Below the pieces are notes generated by a model that did no database searches, was not told the DNA's origin, and saw nothing but the letters and a program-made list of their open reading frames with translations. A stretch of DNA of 64,000 bases from Ichthyocystis sparus. GTDB taxonomy: Bacteria > Pseudomonadota > Gammaproteobacteria > Burkholderiales > 2013Ark19i. The stretch lies in assembly GCF_900078755.1 (NCBI RefSeq), contig NZ_FKIH01000004.1; one strand, 5' to 3'. Below, piece after piece: positions 41,955 to 50,322 of the stretch; position 1 is the first letter of the stretch, and every line of letters begins with the position of its first letter. Position numbers and translations under genes: made by a program.

Positions 41955-43012
41955 TGTCTTCAAGCGATAGTCTTTTTTTAAGAGCTGCAACTGGTAACAT
42001 CACTGACCAAGTACCTGTTTGGTTGATGCGTCAGGCAGGTCGATATTTGCAAGAATATAATCAAGTTCGTTCTCGTGTTGGCACATTTTTGGATTTGTGC
42101 TTTAACCCAGATGCATTGACGGAAGTTACTATTCAGCCTGTTGAGCGTTTTTCATTGGATGCTGCCATAATATTTTCCGATATCTTGCTAGTTCCGTATG
42201 CTATGAATATGCATCTGGATTTTGTTGATAAGGTGGGACCTGTTTTTAGCGAGCCGATTTTATGTGGTAGTGATATTGGTAATCTAGATGTAGATTCAGT
42301 TACTGGATTTTTGCAGCCAGTTTATGATGGAATTCGCTGTTGCAAAAGAGAGTTGGCTGTATCTGTGCCACTAATAGGTTTTATAGGAAGTCCATTTACA
42401 CTGGCTTGCTATATGTTAGAGGGAAGCAGTTGCAGTGATTTTATGCGGGTTAAGAAAGCACGATATGGCAATCCAGAATGGTTTAAATTTTTGTTAGAAA
42501 GAGTCGCGATTGCTGCGGAAAGTCATTTACTTGCTCAAATAGATGCTGGGGTGGATGCTGTTATGATATTTGATTCTTGGGCAGGAATTTTGTCCACACA
42601 TGATTATTTATCCTTCTCTCTTCCGTTTATTAATCGTATCGTTAAATCGGTGAAAGTACTTCATCCAATGGTTCCTGTTATCATCTTTGCAAAAGGTGGT
42701 GGCTTGTGGCTAGAGAATATTGCATCGTCGCAGTGTGATGTAGTGGCATTAGATTGGACGGTTGATTTAGCATCTGCTGTTGAACGGTTACGTGGTTTTT
42801 CATGTGCCCTGCAAGGAAATTTGGATCCAATGAGCCTATTTGGTACTACAGATGAAATAAACTCTGAGTTGGTGCGTATTGTCAATGCTGTTAAGGGCAA
42901 AGTTCCGTACATTTTTAATCTAGGTCATGGTGTACATAGACTTACTCCTGTTGGAAGTGTTAATTTTGTTGTTGAAAGAGTGCGAGATTTATTTTCTCGC
43001 TTTGCAATTTGA
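41954..43012 (+). CDS. hemE: Uroporphyrinogen decarboxylase
   Basis: Decarboxylates uroporphyrinogen III to coproporphyrinogen III in heme synthesis. The signature PVWLMRQAGRYL lies near residue 21, and IIFSDILLVPYAM, GFIGSPFTLACYMLEG and NLGHGVHRLTP are typical. The 352 residues are full length. It is translationally coupled to hemW. With hemJ at 58.2 kb, the window holds parts of a complete heme pathway. Confidence 0.96.
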   Translation: MSSSDSLFLRAATGNITDQVPVWLMRQAGRYLQEYNQVRSRVGTFLDLCFNPDALTEVTIQPVERFSLDAAIIFSDILLVPYAMNMHLDFVDKVGPVFSEPILCGSDIGNLDVDSVTGFLQPVYDGIRCCKRELAVSVPLIGFIGSPFTLACYMLEGSSCSDFMRVKKARYGNPEWFKFLLERVAIAAESHLLAQIDAGVDAVMIFDSWAGILSTHDYLSFSLPFINRIVKSVKVLHPMVPVIIFAKGGGLWLENIASSQCDVVALDWTVDLASAVERLRGFSCALQGNLDPMSLFGTTDEINSELVRIVNAVKGKVPYIFNLGHGVHRLTPVGSVNFVVERVRDLFSRFAI

Positions 43013-43027
43013 TTTGTGAGTCTTTGT

Positions 43028-44710
43028 ATGCGTTGTTCTAATTTGTTTTTTCCAACAATTAAGGAAGTTCCAGTTGATGCAGAATTGGTTAGTCATCAAC
43101 TTATGTTGCGTTCTGGGATGATTCGTCAGGTTGGGTCTGGGCTTTATACATTTTTACCTTTGGGCATGAGAGTTTTGCTCAAAATACAGAGCATTATTCG
43201 TGAAGAGATGTTATCTATCGGGGCTCAAGAGATTATTATGCCATGTATTCAACCCGCAGAATTATGGCAACAAACTGGTCGTTGGGATGATTTTGGTCCC
43301 CAGATGTTGAAGATAAAAGATCGTCATCTCAGGGATTTCTGTTTTGCTCCAACGCACGAAGAGGTAATTACTGATTTAATGAGAAAAGAAATTAGGAGTT
43401 ATAAGCAGCTGCCGATAGTAGTTTTTCAAATTGCTACTAAATTTAGAGATGAGATTCGTCCTCGTTTTGGTGTTATTCGGGCACGTGAATTTTTGATGAA
43501 AGATGGTTATTCTTTTGACAAAGATGAAGAGGGAATGAATAACTCGTACGACAATATGTATTCGGCATATAATAATATATTCAGTCGCCTGGGTATTAAA
43601 TATTGTGTTGTTCATGCTGATACAGGTTCTATAGGGGGAAAGTATTCTCATGAATTTCATGCTATGGCCGATTGCGGGGAAGATATACTCGTGTACTCTA
43701 AAAATTCAGATTACGCTGCTAACATAGAGCTAGCTACCTGTTCGTACGAGCCTAATGATGAATTTAAAGATGTTGTTGGTGACCCGGTCCTAGTGTCAGT
43801 TGATGTTGGTACTGAGGCTAATATAAGAACTAAAGTTGTGAGTTCTGGTGAAAATTTATTTTTTCTTCTTCTTGCTAGTGGTGATGAGATAAATGAAACT
43901 AAAATTTCCCATATAGAAGGTATTGGATTAGATTGGAAATTTTTGTCACCTGATGAAATCGAAAAGATTTATTTTTGTTCACCTGATTTCATAGGACCAT
44001 ATCCATCGCCTGATAAAGCCACCATAATAGCTGATAATAAATTACTGTATCACTCTGGTCCTGTAGTTTGTGGTGCTAACAAAGACGGTTTTTTATGGAC
44101 AAATGTAGATATAAGGCGCGACATATCTGGAATAGTTTTTGCAGACATAAGAAAGGTTGTTGAAGGGGATTTGTCACCAGATCTTAGTGGGCCACTTCAC
44201 TTTTGTCGAGGGATAGAGTTAGGACATATTTTTCAATTAGAGAAGAAGTACTCACGTGCTATGTCCTGTTCTTTTGTTAACGAGGAACAGAAAAAAGAAG
44301 AATTATTCATGGGTTGCTATGGTATAGGAATTTCTCGTGCTTTAGCCGCTATTATTGAGCAATCGCATGATGATAAAGGAATTATATGGCCCAGAGCGAT
44401 TGCTCCGTTTCAGGTTATTATCATCACAATAGGGCTTAGTTCTAGCAACAGGGTCATTGAGGTAGCTGAGAATTTGTATAATGAACTTTGTTCTTTATCC
44501 ATAGAAGTTTTGTACGATGACAGGCAATCTAGACCTGGAATAAAGTTGAATGATGCAGATCTTATTGGTATTCCAGATAGGCTGATTGTTAGCCAAGCTA
44601 CTATTGAGGTAAATAGTGTGGAGTATCAATGCAGATCATCTAGATCAAGTAAATTAGTTCCATTGTCCGATATAGGGTCTTATTTGATTAGTGTTGGTAG
44701 ATCAGTCTAA
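43028..44710 (+). CDS. proS: Prolyl-tRNA synthetase (bacterial type)
   Basis: Charges tRNA-Pro. The ATG at 43028 (MRCSNLFFPTIKEVPVDAE) matches the family N-terminus; a GTG four codons upstream is not needed. The class II motifs are present: motif 1 around SGLYTFLPLGMRV, motif 2 FRDEIRPRFGVIRAREFLMKDGYSF and motif 3 MGCYGIGISRALAAIIEQ. Between motifs 2 and 3 lies the Ala-tRNA-Pro editing insertion (about residues 220-380), with the catalytic Lys region GANKDGFLW. The 560 residues are near the E. coli length of 572. Confidence 0.96.
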   Translation: MRCSNLFFPTIKEVPVDAELVSHQLMLRSGMIRQVGSGLYTFLPLGMRVLLKIQSIIREEMLSIGAQEIIMPCIQPAELWQQTGRWDDFGPQMLKIKDRHLRDFCFAPTHEEVITDLMRKEIRSYKQLPIVVFQIATKFRDEIRPRFGVIRAREFLMKDGYSFDKDEEGMNNSYDNMYSAYNNIFSRLGIKYCVVHADTGSIGGKYSHEFHAMADCGEDILVYSKNSDYAANIELATCSYEPNDEFKDVVGDPVLVSVDVGTEANIRTKVVSSGENLFFLLLASGDEINETKISHIEGIGLDWKFLSPDEIEKIYFCSPDFIGPYPSPDKATIIADNKLLYHSGPVVCGANKDGFLWTNVDIRRDISGIVFADIRKVVEGDLSPDLSGPLHFCRGIELGHIFQLEKKYSRAMSCSFVNEEQKKEELFMGCYGIGISRALAAIIEQSHDDKGIIWPRAIAPFQVIIITIGLSSSNRVIEVAENLYNELCSLSIEVLYDDRQSRPGIKLNDADLIGIPDRLIVSQATIEVNSVEYQCRSSRSSKLVPLSDIGSYLISVGRSV

Positions 44711-44874
44711 TATTGGGCTTTACCTGTGGCAAGTGTTAATTTGTAGGTAATTTAGGTGCGCGATACTTATATTTTCTAGTTAGATAGATGGCCGTGCTAA
44801 TTTTGTGATAGCGCAGTAAACAGTAACAGGCTTTTTACTGTATACATGTAGTTCGTAAAGTAGAGTTTGTTAAA

Positions 44875-46890
44875 ATGGTACACTGCATGACTAGAGCTAC
44901 TTTTGCTGCTTTTTTTCTTTTTTTTCCCATAATGATAACGGCAGGCTATCTTTCGTTGAGTGATGAAGAGCCACAGGTTAGTGCCATACGTGAAGCGTAT
45001 TATCATAATAATAACCCTAAAGATAGACACCTATTGAAACAAGATTCTATTAATTTGAGAAAGAGTGCATTAAAAATTTATCCAGATTTTTGGTCTATAG
45101 TAGGTGATATAAGTAATGCTAGTTCTTATGATATTGACAAGTTTATTAACATATACCCCAATGAAGTCTTAACTCAAGATCTTATAGAGGCATGGATAAA
45201 GGAGCTATCAAAGCGGGGTACGTATGGCGCTATAATTGAAAAGTACTACAGACGTCTCAAATTTCCATCTTACGGTTCGCAGTGTGTTTACTGGTCATGG
45301 AAGGTGAAATCTAAAAAATCCTCCTATTGGGATTTTATTAGCCCAATACAAGAAAAAATGGCCTACGGAGACTTGGATAGGGAATGTTATTTTTTAGTTG
45401 ATTTTCTATTCAAGAGCAAAGCTATTTCAGAAGATTATGTTTCCAAGCAGGTACATGTTCTATTTGATGAAGGCAACATAGATCTTCTAAGAGAGTTTTT
45501 GTTTATTACTTTTGATAGCCCACTTTCTGTTTATCAGATAAAAAAAATTCGTTTGTACCCTGACATTTTTTTGATTCGTATGCTATCAATCTCAAGAAGT
45601 TATTCACGATTAGAAAAAGAATGTATCATTATGGCATTGAGTTATTTGTCATCCAAAAAATTTGATCAAGCTGTTCACCTATGGTACAGATTTATGGCAC
45701 GAACTACTTTTTTGCCATCACAAAAAGATTACTTAATTTCTCAGTACAGCTATCAATCTTCTAGGCAACATCGTAAAGATGCCATGTTTTGGTTCAAGAA
45801 AGTTAGGGTGCAGAAAGGTCTTCCACATTATCTGCAAGAATGGCTAGCACGTACAGCTTTACGTGAGCGTAATTGGAAGCAGCTAATTTTAGTTATAGAT
45901 GACATGCCAAAATCCTTGTCACATCAAGATGTGTGGGTATACTGGAAGGCGTATGCATTAATGTCATTGGGCCATAAACAAGAATCTGAGGCACTTTGGA
46001 AAAAAATAGCTGGTAAGTATAATTACTATTCGTTCTTAGCACGAGAGGCTTTGCATACTAAGGTTTTTTTGCCTGAAAATAAAGAGATTGTTTTAGATGA
46101 AAAATATTATCAGTCGTTACTAAGTAATAAATCAATAAAAAGGGCTATTTTATTACATAGAGCAGGTTATTTAAATTTGGCAATTAAAGAATGGAATTGG
46201 ATCACTAATAATCTTTCAGATAGCCAGTTATTGACCGCTTCATATTTGGCTCGAGATTATGGAATGTTGGGGTTATGTATTCAAAGCGCCAGTATGGTTC
46301 ATTATTACAAAGGGTTCATGTTAAGATATCCGTTGCCGTACTTTGATACAGTTATGTCTACAGCAAAGAGATTTCATATTGATCCTTCGTGGGTTTATGG
46401 TGTTGCTAGGCAAGAAAGTAGGTTTATGGAAAAAGCTGTATCGGCAGCCGGTGCAATGGGTATAATGCAGGTCATGCCGCACACAGCATCTGTTGTATCC
46501 AGGAAGTTTCATTTATTTGAAAAGGAGCACAGCAGAGAAATTGTTGATCCTGCGATTAATATTATACTGGGATCGGCTTACCTTCATTGGATTTACGGGG
46601 CTTTTTCTAAGTCTATTATTTTAGCTACTGCTGCCTACAATGCCGGACCTAACAGGGCTAGTTTGTGGAGAGACCAAGAAACACTATTGCCAGCTACAAT
46701 ATACATAGAAACCATTCCATTTGCTGAAACCCGTAGATACGTTAAAAATGTTTTAGCTAACGCCTGTATATACAAGCTCATATTGGATAAAAAATTAAAC
46801 CATACAAGCCACAGTGTTAAGATAACATCATTTATGAGAGACATACCGTCGTTATCTACTTTCAAACCTTATTTATCTAGAGTTCCTTAA
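44875..46890 (+). CDS. slt: Soluble lytic transglycosylase (Slt70-like)
   Basis: A periplasmic muramidase that cleaves peptidoglycan to 1,6-anhydro products. An N-terminal signal-like helix covers about residues 8-26, followed by a long alpha-helical superhelix domain (to about 500) and a C-terminal lysozyme-like SLT domain: YGVARQESRF with the catalytic Glu, AAGAMGIMQVMPHTA, and the TAAYNAGPNRASLW segment. The 671 residues fit Slt70. It follows proS by 164 bp. Its products would be taken up by the AmpG-like permease at 32.6 kb. Confidence 0.92.
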   Translation: MVHCMTRATFAAFFLFFPIMITAGYLSLSDEEPQVSAIREAYYHNNNPKDRHLLKQDSINLRKSALKIYPDFWSIVGDISNASSYDIDKFINIYPNEVLTQDLIEAWIKELSKRGTYGAIIEKYYRRLKFPSYGSQCVYWSWKVKSKKSSYWDFISPIQEKMAYGDLDRECYFLVDFLFKSKAISEDYVSKQVHVLFDEGNIDLLREFLFITFDSPLSVYQIKKIRLYPDIFLIRMLSISRSYSRLEKECIIMALSYLSSKKFDQAVHLWYRFMARTTFLPSQKDYLISQYSYQSSRQHRKDAMFWFKKVRVQKGLPHYLQEWLARTALRERNWKQLILVIDDMPKSLSHQDVWVYWKAYALMSLGHKQESEALWKKIAGKYNYYSFLAREALHTKVFLPENKEIVLDEKYYQSLLSNKSIKRAILLHRAGYLNLAIKEWNWITNNLSDSQLLTASYLARDYGMLGLCIQSASMVHYYKGFMLRYPLPYFDTVMSTAKRFHIDPSWVYGVARQESRFMEKAVSAAGAMGIMQVMPHTASVVSRKFHLFEKEHSREIVDPAINIILGSAYLHWIYGAFSKSIILATAAYNAGPNRASLWRDQETLLPATIYIETIPFAETRRYVKNVLANACIYKLILDKKLNHTSHSVKITSFMRDIPSLSTFKPYLSRVP

Positions 46891-47000
46891 TATTTGTGTG
46901 ATATTTAAATAATTTTTACTTGATAATTATTGTTGGGGCCATAGTTATTTACGTATACAAATACCAAAATACATTTATTTAATTAATATTAGAAATACCA

Positions 47001-47900
47001 CTATATTGATTGCTGAGCTTGCTGTCTATCGTTTAATAATTTAATTATTGTAGTGACGTTTTCTGATGACGAAGTTTTATTCGTAATGGATTCTATCAAT
47101 TCTTTTACAAGTGATCTTTCTATCTTTTCTCCTACCCAAACAGATATGGATTCTACTGCTTGTTCTATCATAAATCCAGTACCATCTCTAGTTGTTATGT
47201 TCTCTGATTTTGCTGATTCTAAAAAATGATTATATTCACTACCAGATATATTAATGTCATATGCTAAGGCTCCCTTAGCCCAATGCCTTGTGGAAAACGG
47301 GTTATTTTTTTCAGAGAATATAACATTAGTGGTATTAATGATTACATCAAATAATCCCTCAATATCATCAATGTGTATCGAAAAAGTATGTGGCGATAAT
47401 TGATCATTTTCTTCTAGTATACTACTTATTTTTTCCGGTGAACGACTGGCAAGAAAAATTTGTTTTATGTCCCTTTTTTCTATTTCGCTTAATAGGCAGG
47501 TGAACATATTATTATTGCTAGAAATTATTATTACTTTTTTTTCAGATAAAGTTATGCCTAGATTGTTTTCTATGTCTGATACTATACTATGTCCATATGT
47601 GTTATCAGCATAAATTCTGCCATCTGAAAATGTTAGGGTGTTGGCCATTTTGCATGAAATAGCACGTTCTGTAGTTAGGTCAGCAACTGAGAAAGCATGG
47701 GTTTTAAATGATGATGAAACTTGAGCCCCGGAGTAGTTGCTAGATCTTAGAGAATCAATAAGATCTTGAAAACCATCCTTATCACAGTACATGGACTCAG
47801 TGCACAAATTTATATTGCTTTTTTCAATAATATAATCAAATATAGCCTTTTTCCTGGACTGTTTTTGTGAGTTTTCAATAATAGCGAACTTTTTTTTCAT
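47001..47900 (-). CDS. Degenerate AroE-like (shikimate dehydrogenase fold) protein
   Basis: A 299-residue protein aligning with AroE over its whole length. The N-terminal FAIIENSQKQSRKKAIFDY lacks the Ser pair that binds shikimate. GAQVSSSFK keeps the catalytic Lys (K66), and MANTL keeps Asn (N87). But ADNTYG has Tyr at 102 where the catalytic Asp of NTDG belongs, and the NADP-binding GxGG loop is IISSNNNMF. The fold seems kept (LASRSPEKI, DVIINTTN) but enzyme activity is doubtful. The gene is open and intact, so it may be repurposed. It lies 5 bp behind pilT at the end of the pilus-like cluster. A normal aroE may exist elsewhere. Confidence 0.7.
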   Translation of the reverse strand: MKKKFAIIENSQKQSRKKAIFDYIIEKSNINLCTESMYCDKDGFQDLIDSLRSSNYSGAQVSSSFKTHAFSVADLTTERAISCKMANTLTFSDGRIYADNTYGHSIVSDIENNLGITLSEKKVIIISSNNNMFTCLLSEIEKRDIKQIFLASRSPEKISSILEENDQLSPHTFSIHIDDIEGLFDVIINTTNVIFSEKNNPFSTRHWAKGALAYDINISGSEYNHFLESAKSENITTRDGTGFMIEQAVESISVWVGEKIERSLVKELIESITNKTSSSENVTTIIKLLNDRQQAQQSI

Positions 47901-47905
47901 AATGA

Positions 47906-48922
47906 TTAGCTCTTGCTCAAAGATTGTTGAGATATTTTTCCTAGTTTTAAAAGTCTTTCAATGGCCTGATCAATGGTTTGCATTCCATGTTGTTGACCAA
48001 CCTGCATAGTTCCAATTATTTGTGATACCTTGTTTTCCCTAATTAGATTTTTAATAGCATGGGTGCCAATTAGTATTTCCTGCACCGATACCCTGCCGTC
48101 CAAATTTTTGTTCTTGACTAGCTTTTGTGAAATTACCGCCCGCAGTGACTCAGATAGTATTGTTCTCGTTACCTCTTTTTCTTCAGGTGGAAAAATATCA
48201 ATTATGCGATCGATGGTCTTTGCTGCAGATACAGTATGCAAGGTACCCATAACCAAGTGGCCAGTTTCTGCTGCTGTTAGCGCAAGTCGGATGGTTTCTA
48301 GGTCACGCATTTCACCTACAAGAATAACATCAGGATTTTCACGAAGAGCGGCCTTAAGTGCATGGTTGAAGGACAACGTGTGAGTTCCTAGTTCCCTTTG
48401 AGAAATTAGGGATTTTTTATTAGAGTGAATAAATTCAATTGGATCCTCAATAGTTAAAATATGTGATGGGCAATTCTTATTTATATAATCAATCATAGCC
48501 GCTAGAGTGGTAGATTTACCGGAACCAGTGGGACCAGTAACCAATACTAACCCATTTTCATTAAGAGATATTTTTTTTATTACTTCAGGTGATTCTAGAT
48601 CCTCTAGGCTTTTAATTTCTGTTGGAATGTTACGGAAGACTGCCGATATTCCTCTTGCCTGCATGAATACGTTAGCGCGGAATCTGCCTATACCATCCAG
48701 TTCATACGCAAAATCTAACTCCAGATGCTCTTCAAACTTTTTTCTATGTTTTTCACTCATTGACTCATAAATTATACTTTTGGCTTCCTCACTGCTTAAG
48801 ATGGTACTATTAATTCTTTTAATGTCCCCATTTATCCTAAGAATAGGCATGTCTCCAGAGGATATATGCAGATCTGACGCATTATTGCGAACCATGAACC
48901 CTAAAATGTCTGAAATTTTCAT
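47906..48922 (-). CDS. pilT: Type IV pilus retraction ATPase PilT
   Basis: A hexameric ATPase that retracts pili by disassembling pilin. The 338 residues begin MKISDILGFMVRNNASDLHISSG, with the AIRNIP-like VFRNIPTEI, Walker A GPTGSGKSTTLAAMI, the Asp box EDPIEF, Walker B NPDVILVGEMRD and the PilT-specific C-terminal stretch that includes AIKNLIRENK. It is much closer to PilT than to the GspE-type ATPase at 54.8 kb. It lies downstream of three pseudopilin genes after an 89-bp gap. Confidence 0.94.
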   Translation of the reverse strand: MKISDILGFMVRNNASDLHISSGDMPILRINGDIKRINSTILSSEEAKSIIYESMSEKHRKKFEEHLELDFAYELDGIGRFRANVFMQARGISAVFRNIPTEIKSLEDLESPEVIKKISLNENGLVLVTGPTGSGKSTTLAAMIDYINKNCPSHILTIEDPIEFIHSNKKSLISQRELGTHTLSFNHALKAALRENPDVILVGEMRDLETIRLALTAAETGHLVMGTLHTVSAAKTIDRIIDIFPPEEKEVTRTILSESLRAVISQKLVKNKNLDGRVSVQEILIGTHAIKNLIRENKVSQIIGTMQVGQQHGMQTIDQAIERLLKLGKISQQSLSKS

Positions 48923-49011
48923 TTTGTTTTTGTTTTTGGTTGTACATGAGACTAGAGTATCTTGATCATTATTTCAATTCTTGAAAAGCACAAATAAAAT
49001 AGTGATTTTCG

Positions 49012-49515
49012 TCAATCGTTGCCTGTCGCTCTGGGTAATAATTTCATATCTTTAGGATAAGTGAACTTCCAGTCCTGATAAGATTTGGCCTGAGTGAATG
49101 ATGAATCTTCCTCAGAGAAGTTTGATTTCTTTATAGGGGGCATTTTGCTTTTGGAGTAAATTCCAGCTATGCGGTCATGTATCTTAACTATTCCCCAATC
49201 TTTGCTGCTTGTAATTGGGTCGTAGTATACTTTTCTCCAGTGACTAACAGGCTTAAGAGGTCTTTTGTCTAGAATTAAGTTATCCAATGATGATGGGTAT
49301 TGGTTAAGTCCATGCCATTCGTAGTATTCCTTTAGTCCTGCACGGAATCTGTCACCAATATAAATAAGATATGCTTCTTTTTCTCTCATTGTTTTAGTGT
49401 ATATGATTTCAAATATTGATCTGTAAGTTATAGCTATTATGGTTATAGCTATAAGTAAAAAAATGTAAATTGTTCCCTTATTATTGTTAATAATCGCTGT
49501 ACATAATATTTTCAT
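49012..49515 (-). CDS. Pseudopilin-like protein of the secretion cluster
   Basis: About 167 residues from the ATG at 49515 (AAGG five bases upstream). It has a membrane helix near the N-terminus (KGTIYIFLLIAITIIAI), a weak prepilin-like site after Gly with no Glu at +5. The later pattern KEAYLIYIGDRFRAGLKEYYE, YPSSLDNLI, YYDPIT and SYQDWKFTY matches a conserved minor pseudopilin found with this betaproteobacterial T2SS-like set. The start overlaps the upstream pseudopilin gene by 29 bp. Confidence 0.7.
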   Translation of the reverse strand: MKILCTAIINNNKGTIYIFLLIAITIIAITYRSIFEIIYTKTMREKEAYLIYIGDRFRAGLKEYYEWHGLNQYPSSLDNLILDKRPLKPVSHWRKVYYDPITSSKDWGIVKIHDRIAGIYSKSKMPPIKKSNFSEEDSSFTQAKSYQDWKFTYPKDMKLLPRATGND

Positions 49516-49852
49516 ATGACCTTCCTTGAGCACTACTTCTTACATCCGTAACACCGGAGTTAATATCACTGCTTACTCTAATTTCATTCCAATATTTACT
49601 ATTAATTATCGGATCTATTGGTACTGATCTTATATAATTCTCTTCTTCAAGAGCCGCTACACTTTTGGGGTAGAATCCTTTATCTGAGTAATATTCGTCT
49701 ATTACTTTACGTAATATAAATAAATCTTGCTTTAGCGTACTAACCTTGGCTTTTTCTATAGCATAGTGGTACCGTGGAACAGCTATCGAAGCTAATAGGG
49801 AAATAATAACCATAACCGCTAAAAGTTCTACGAATGTAAACCCTTTTTTCAT
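49487..49852 (-). CDS. GspG/GspH-type pseudopilin
   Basis: 121 residues with a canonical prepilin N-terminus, MKKGFTFVELLAVMVIISLLASIA: cleavage after Gly4, methylated Phe5 and Glu9 in the mature helix. The body VSTLKQDLFILRKVIDEYYSDKGFYPKSVAALEEENYIRSVPIDP is like GspG. It starts 2 bp behind the next pseudopilin gene upstream, and its end overlaps the pseudopilin-like gene downstream. Confidence 0.85.
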   Translation of the reverse strand: MKKGFTFVELLAVMVIISLLASIAVPRYHYAIEKAKVSTLKQDLFILRKVIDEYYSDKGFYPKSVAALEEENYIRSVPIDPIINSKYWNEIRVSSDINSGVTDVRSSAQGRSYENIMYSDY

Positions 49853-49854
49853 TT

Positions 49855-50322
49855 TTACCAGTCTTTATAAGGTATTCCGTTTAGTCCTATTTCTTCGCTT
49901 TTCGAGGAAACATCATATACATCCTTACCTTTTGAAAATTCTCCAGGAGGAGATGTTGAGGAACGTATATTCCATGTTTCTTCATCTTTTTCCATGGGCT
50001 CATTATTGAATGGATCCCTAGGAAGGCGACGTAAGAAATATATAGTCTTTTCATTAACAGTTTTTACTCCTCTTACCAATATACTAAGAGATGGTGGGTA
50101 TGGAGGAATAGATTCATCCTGAATAATTATTTTTTGGGATACAGCTTCCCTATATTTGTCTATAGCACTACGAATTTGTATCAAAGCTCTGCGCAGCTCT
50201 TGTTCTCTATTTCTTTTTACTACTACTTGTTTCTGATCTAGGACCATACCGGCAACTATACCAAGTATGAGAGCAGTTATGATAGCTTCGACTATGGTAA
50301 ATCCAGATCTTATGCTAAACAT
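49855..50322 (-). CDS. Pseudopilin
   Basis: 155 residues with a prepilin site SGFTIVEAIITALILGIVA (cleavage after Gly7, Glu12 at +5) and a GspG-like body EQELRRALIQIRSAIDKYREAV, then LRRLPRDPFNNEP. Its start overlaps the secretin stop by 8 bp. It is one of four pilin-like genes in the cluster, with those at 49.0, 49.5 and 57.6 kb. Confidence 0.85.
   Translation of the reverse strand: MFSIRSGFTIVEAIITALILGIVAGMVLDQKQVVVKRNREQELRRALIQIRSAIDKYREAVSQKIIIQDESIPPYPPSLSILVRGVKTVNEKTIYFLRRLPRDPFNNEPMEKDEETWNIRSSTSPPGEFSKGKDVYDVSSKSEEIGLNGIPYKDW

Noticed and set aside
44711..44874. Small RNA or gene between proS and slt
   Set aside because: Only a modest inverted repeat (ACAGTAA/TTACTGT) is seen, with no conserved RNA pattern or open frame with a ribosome site.
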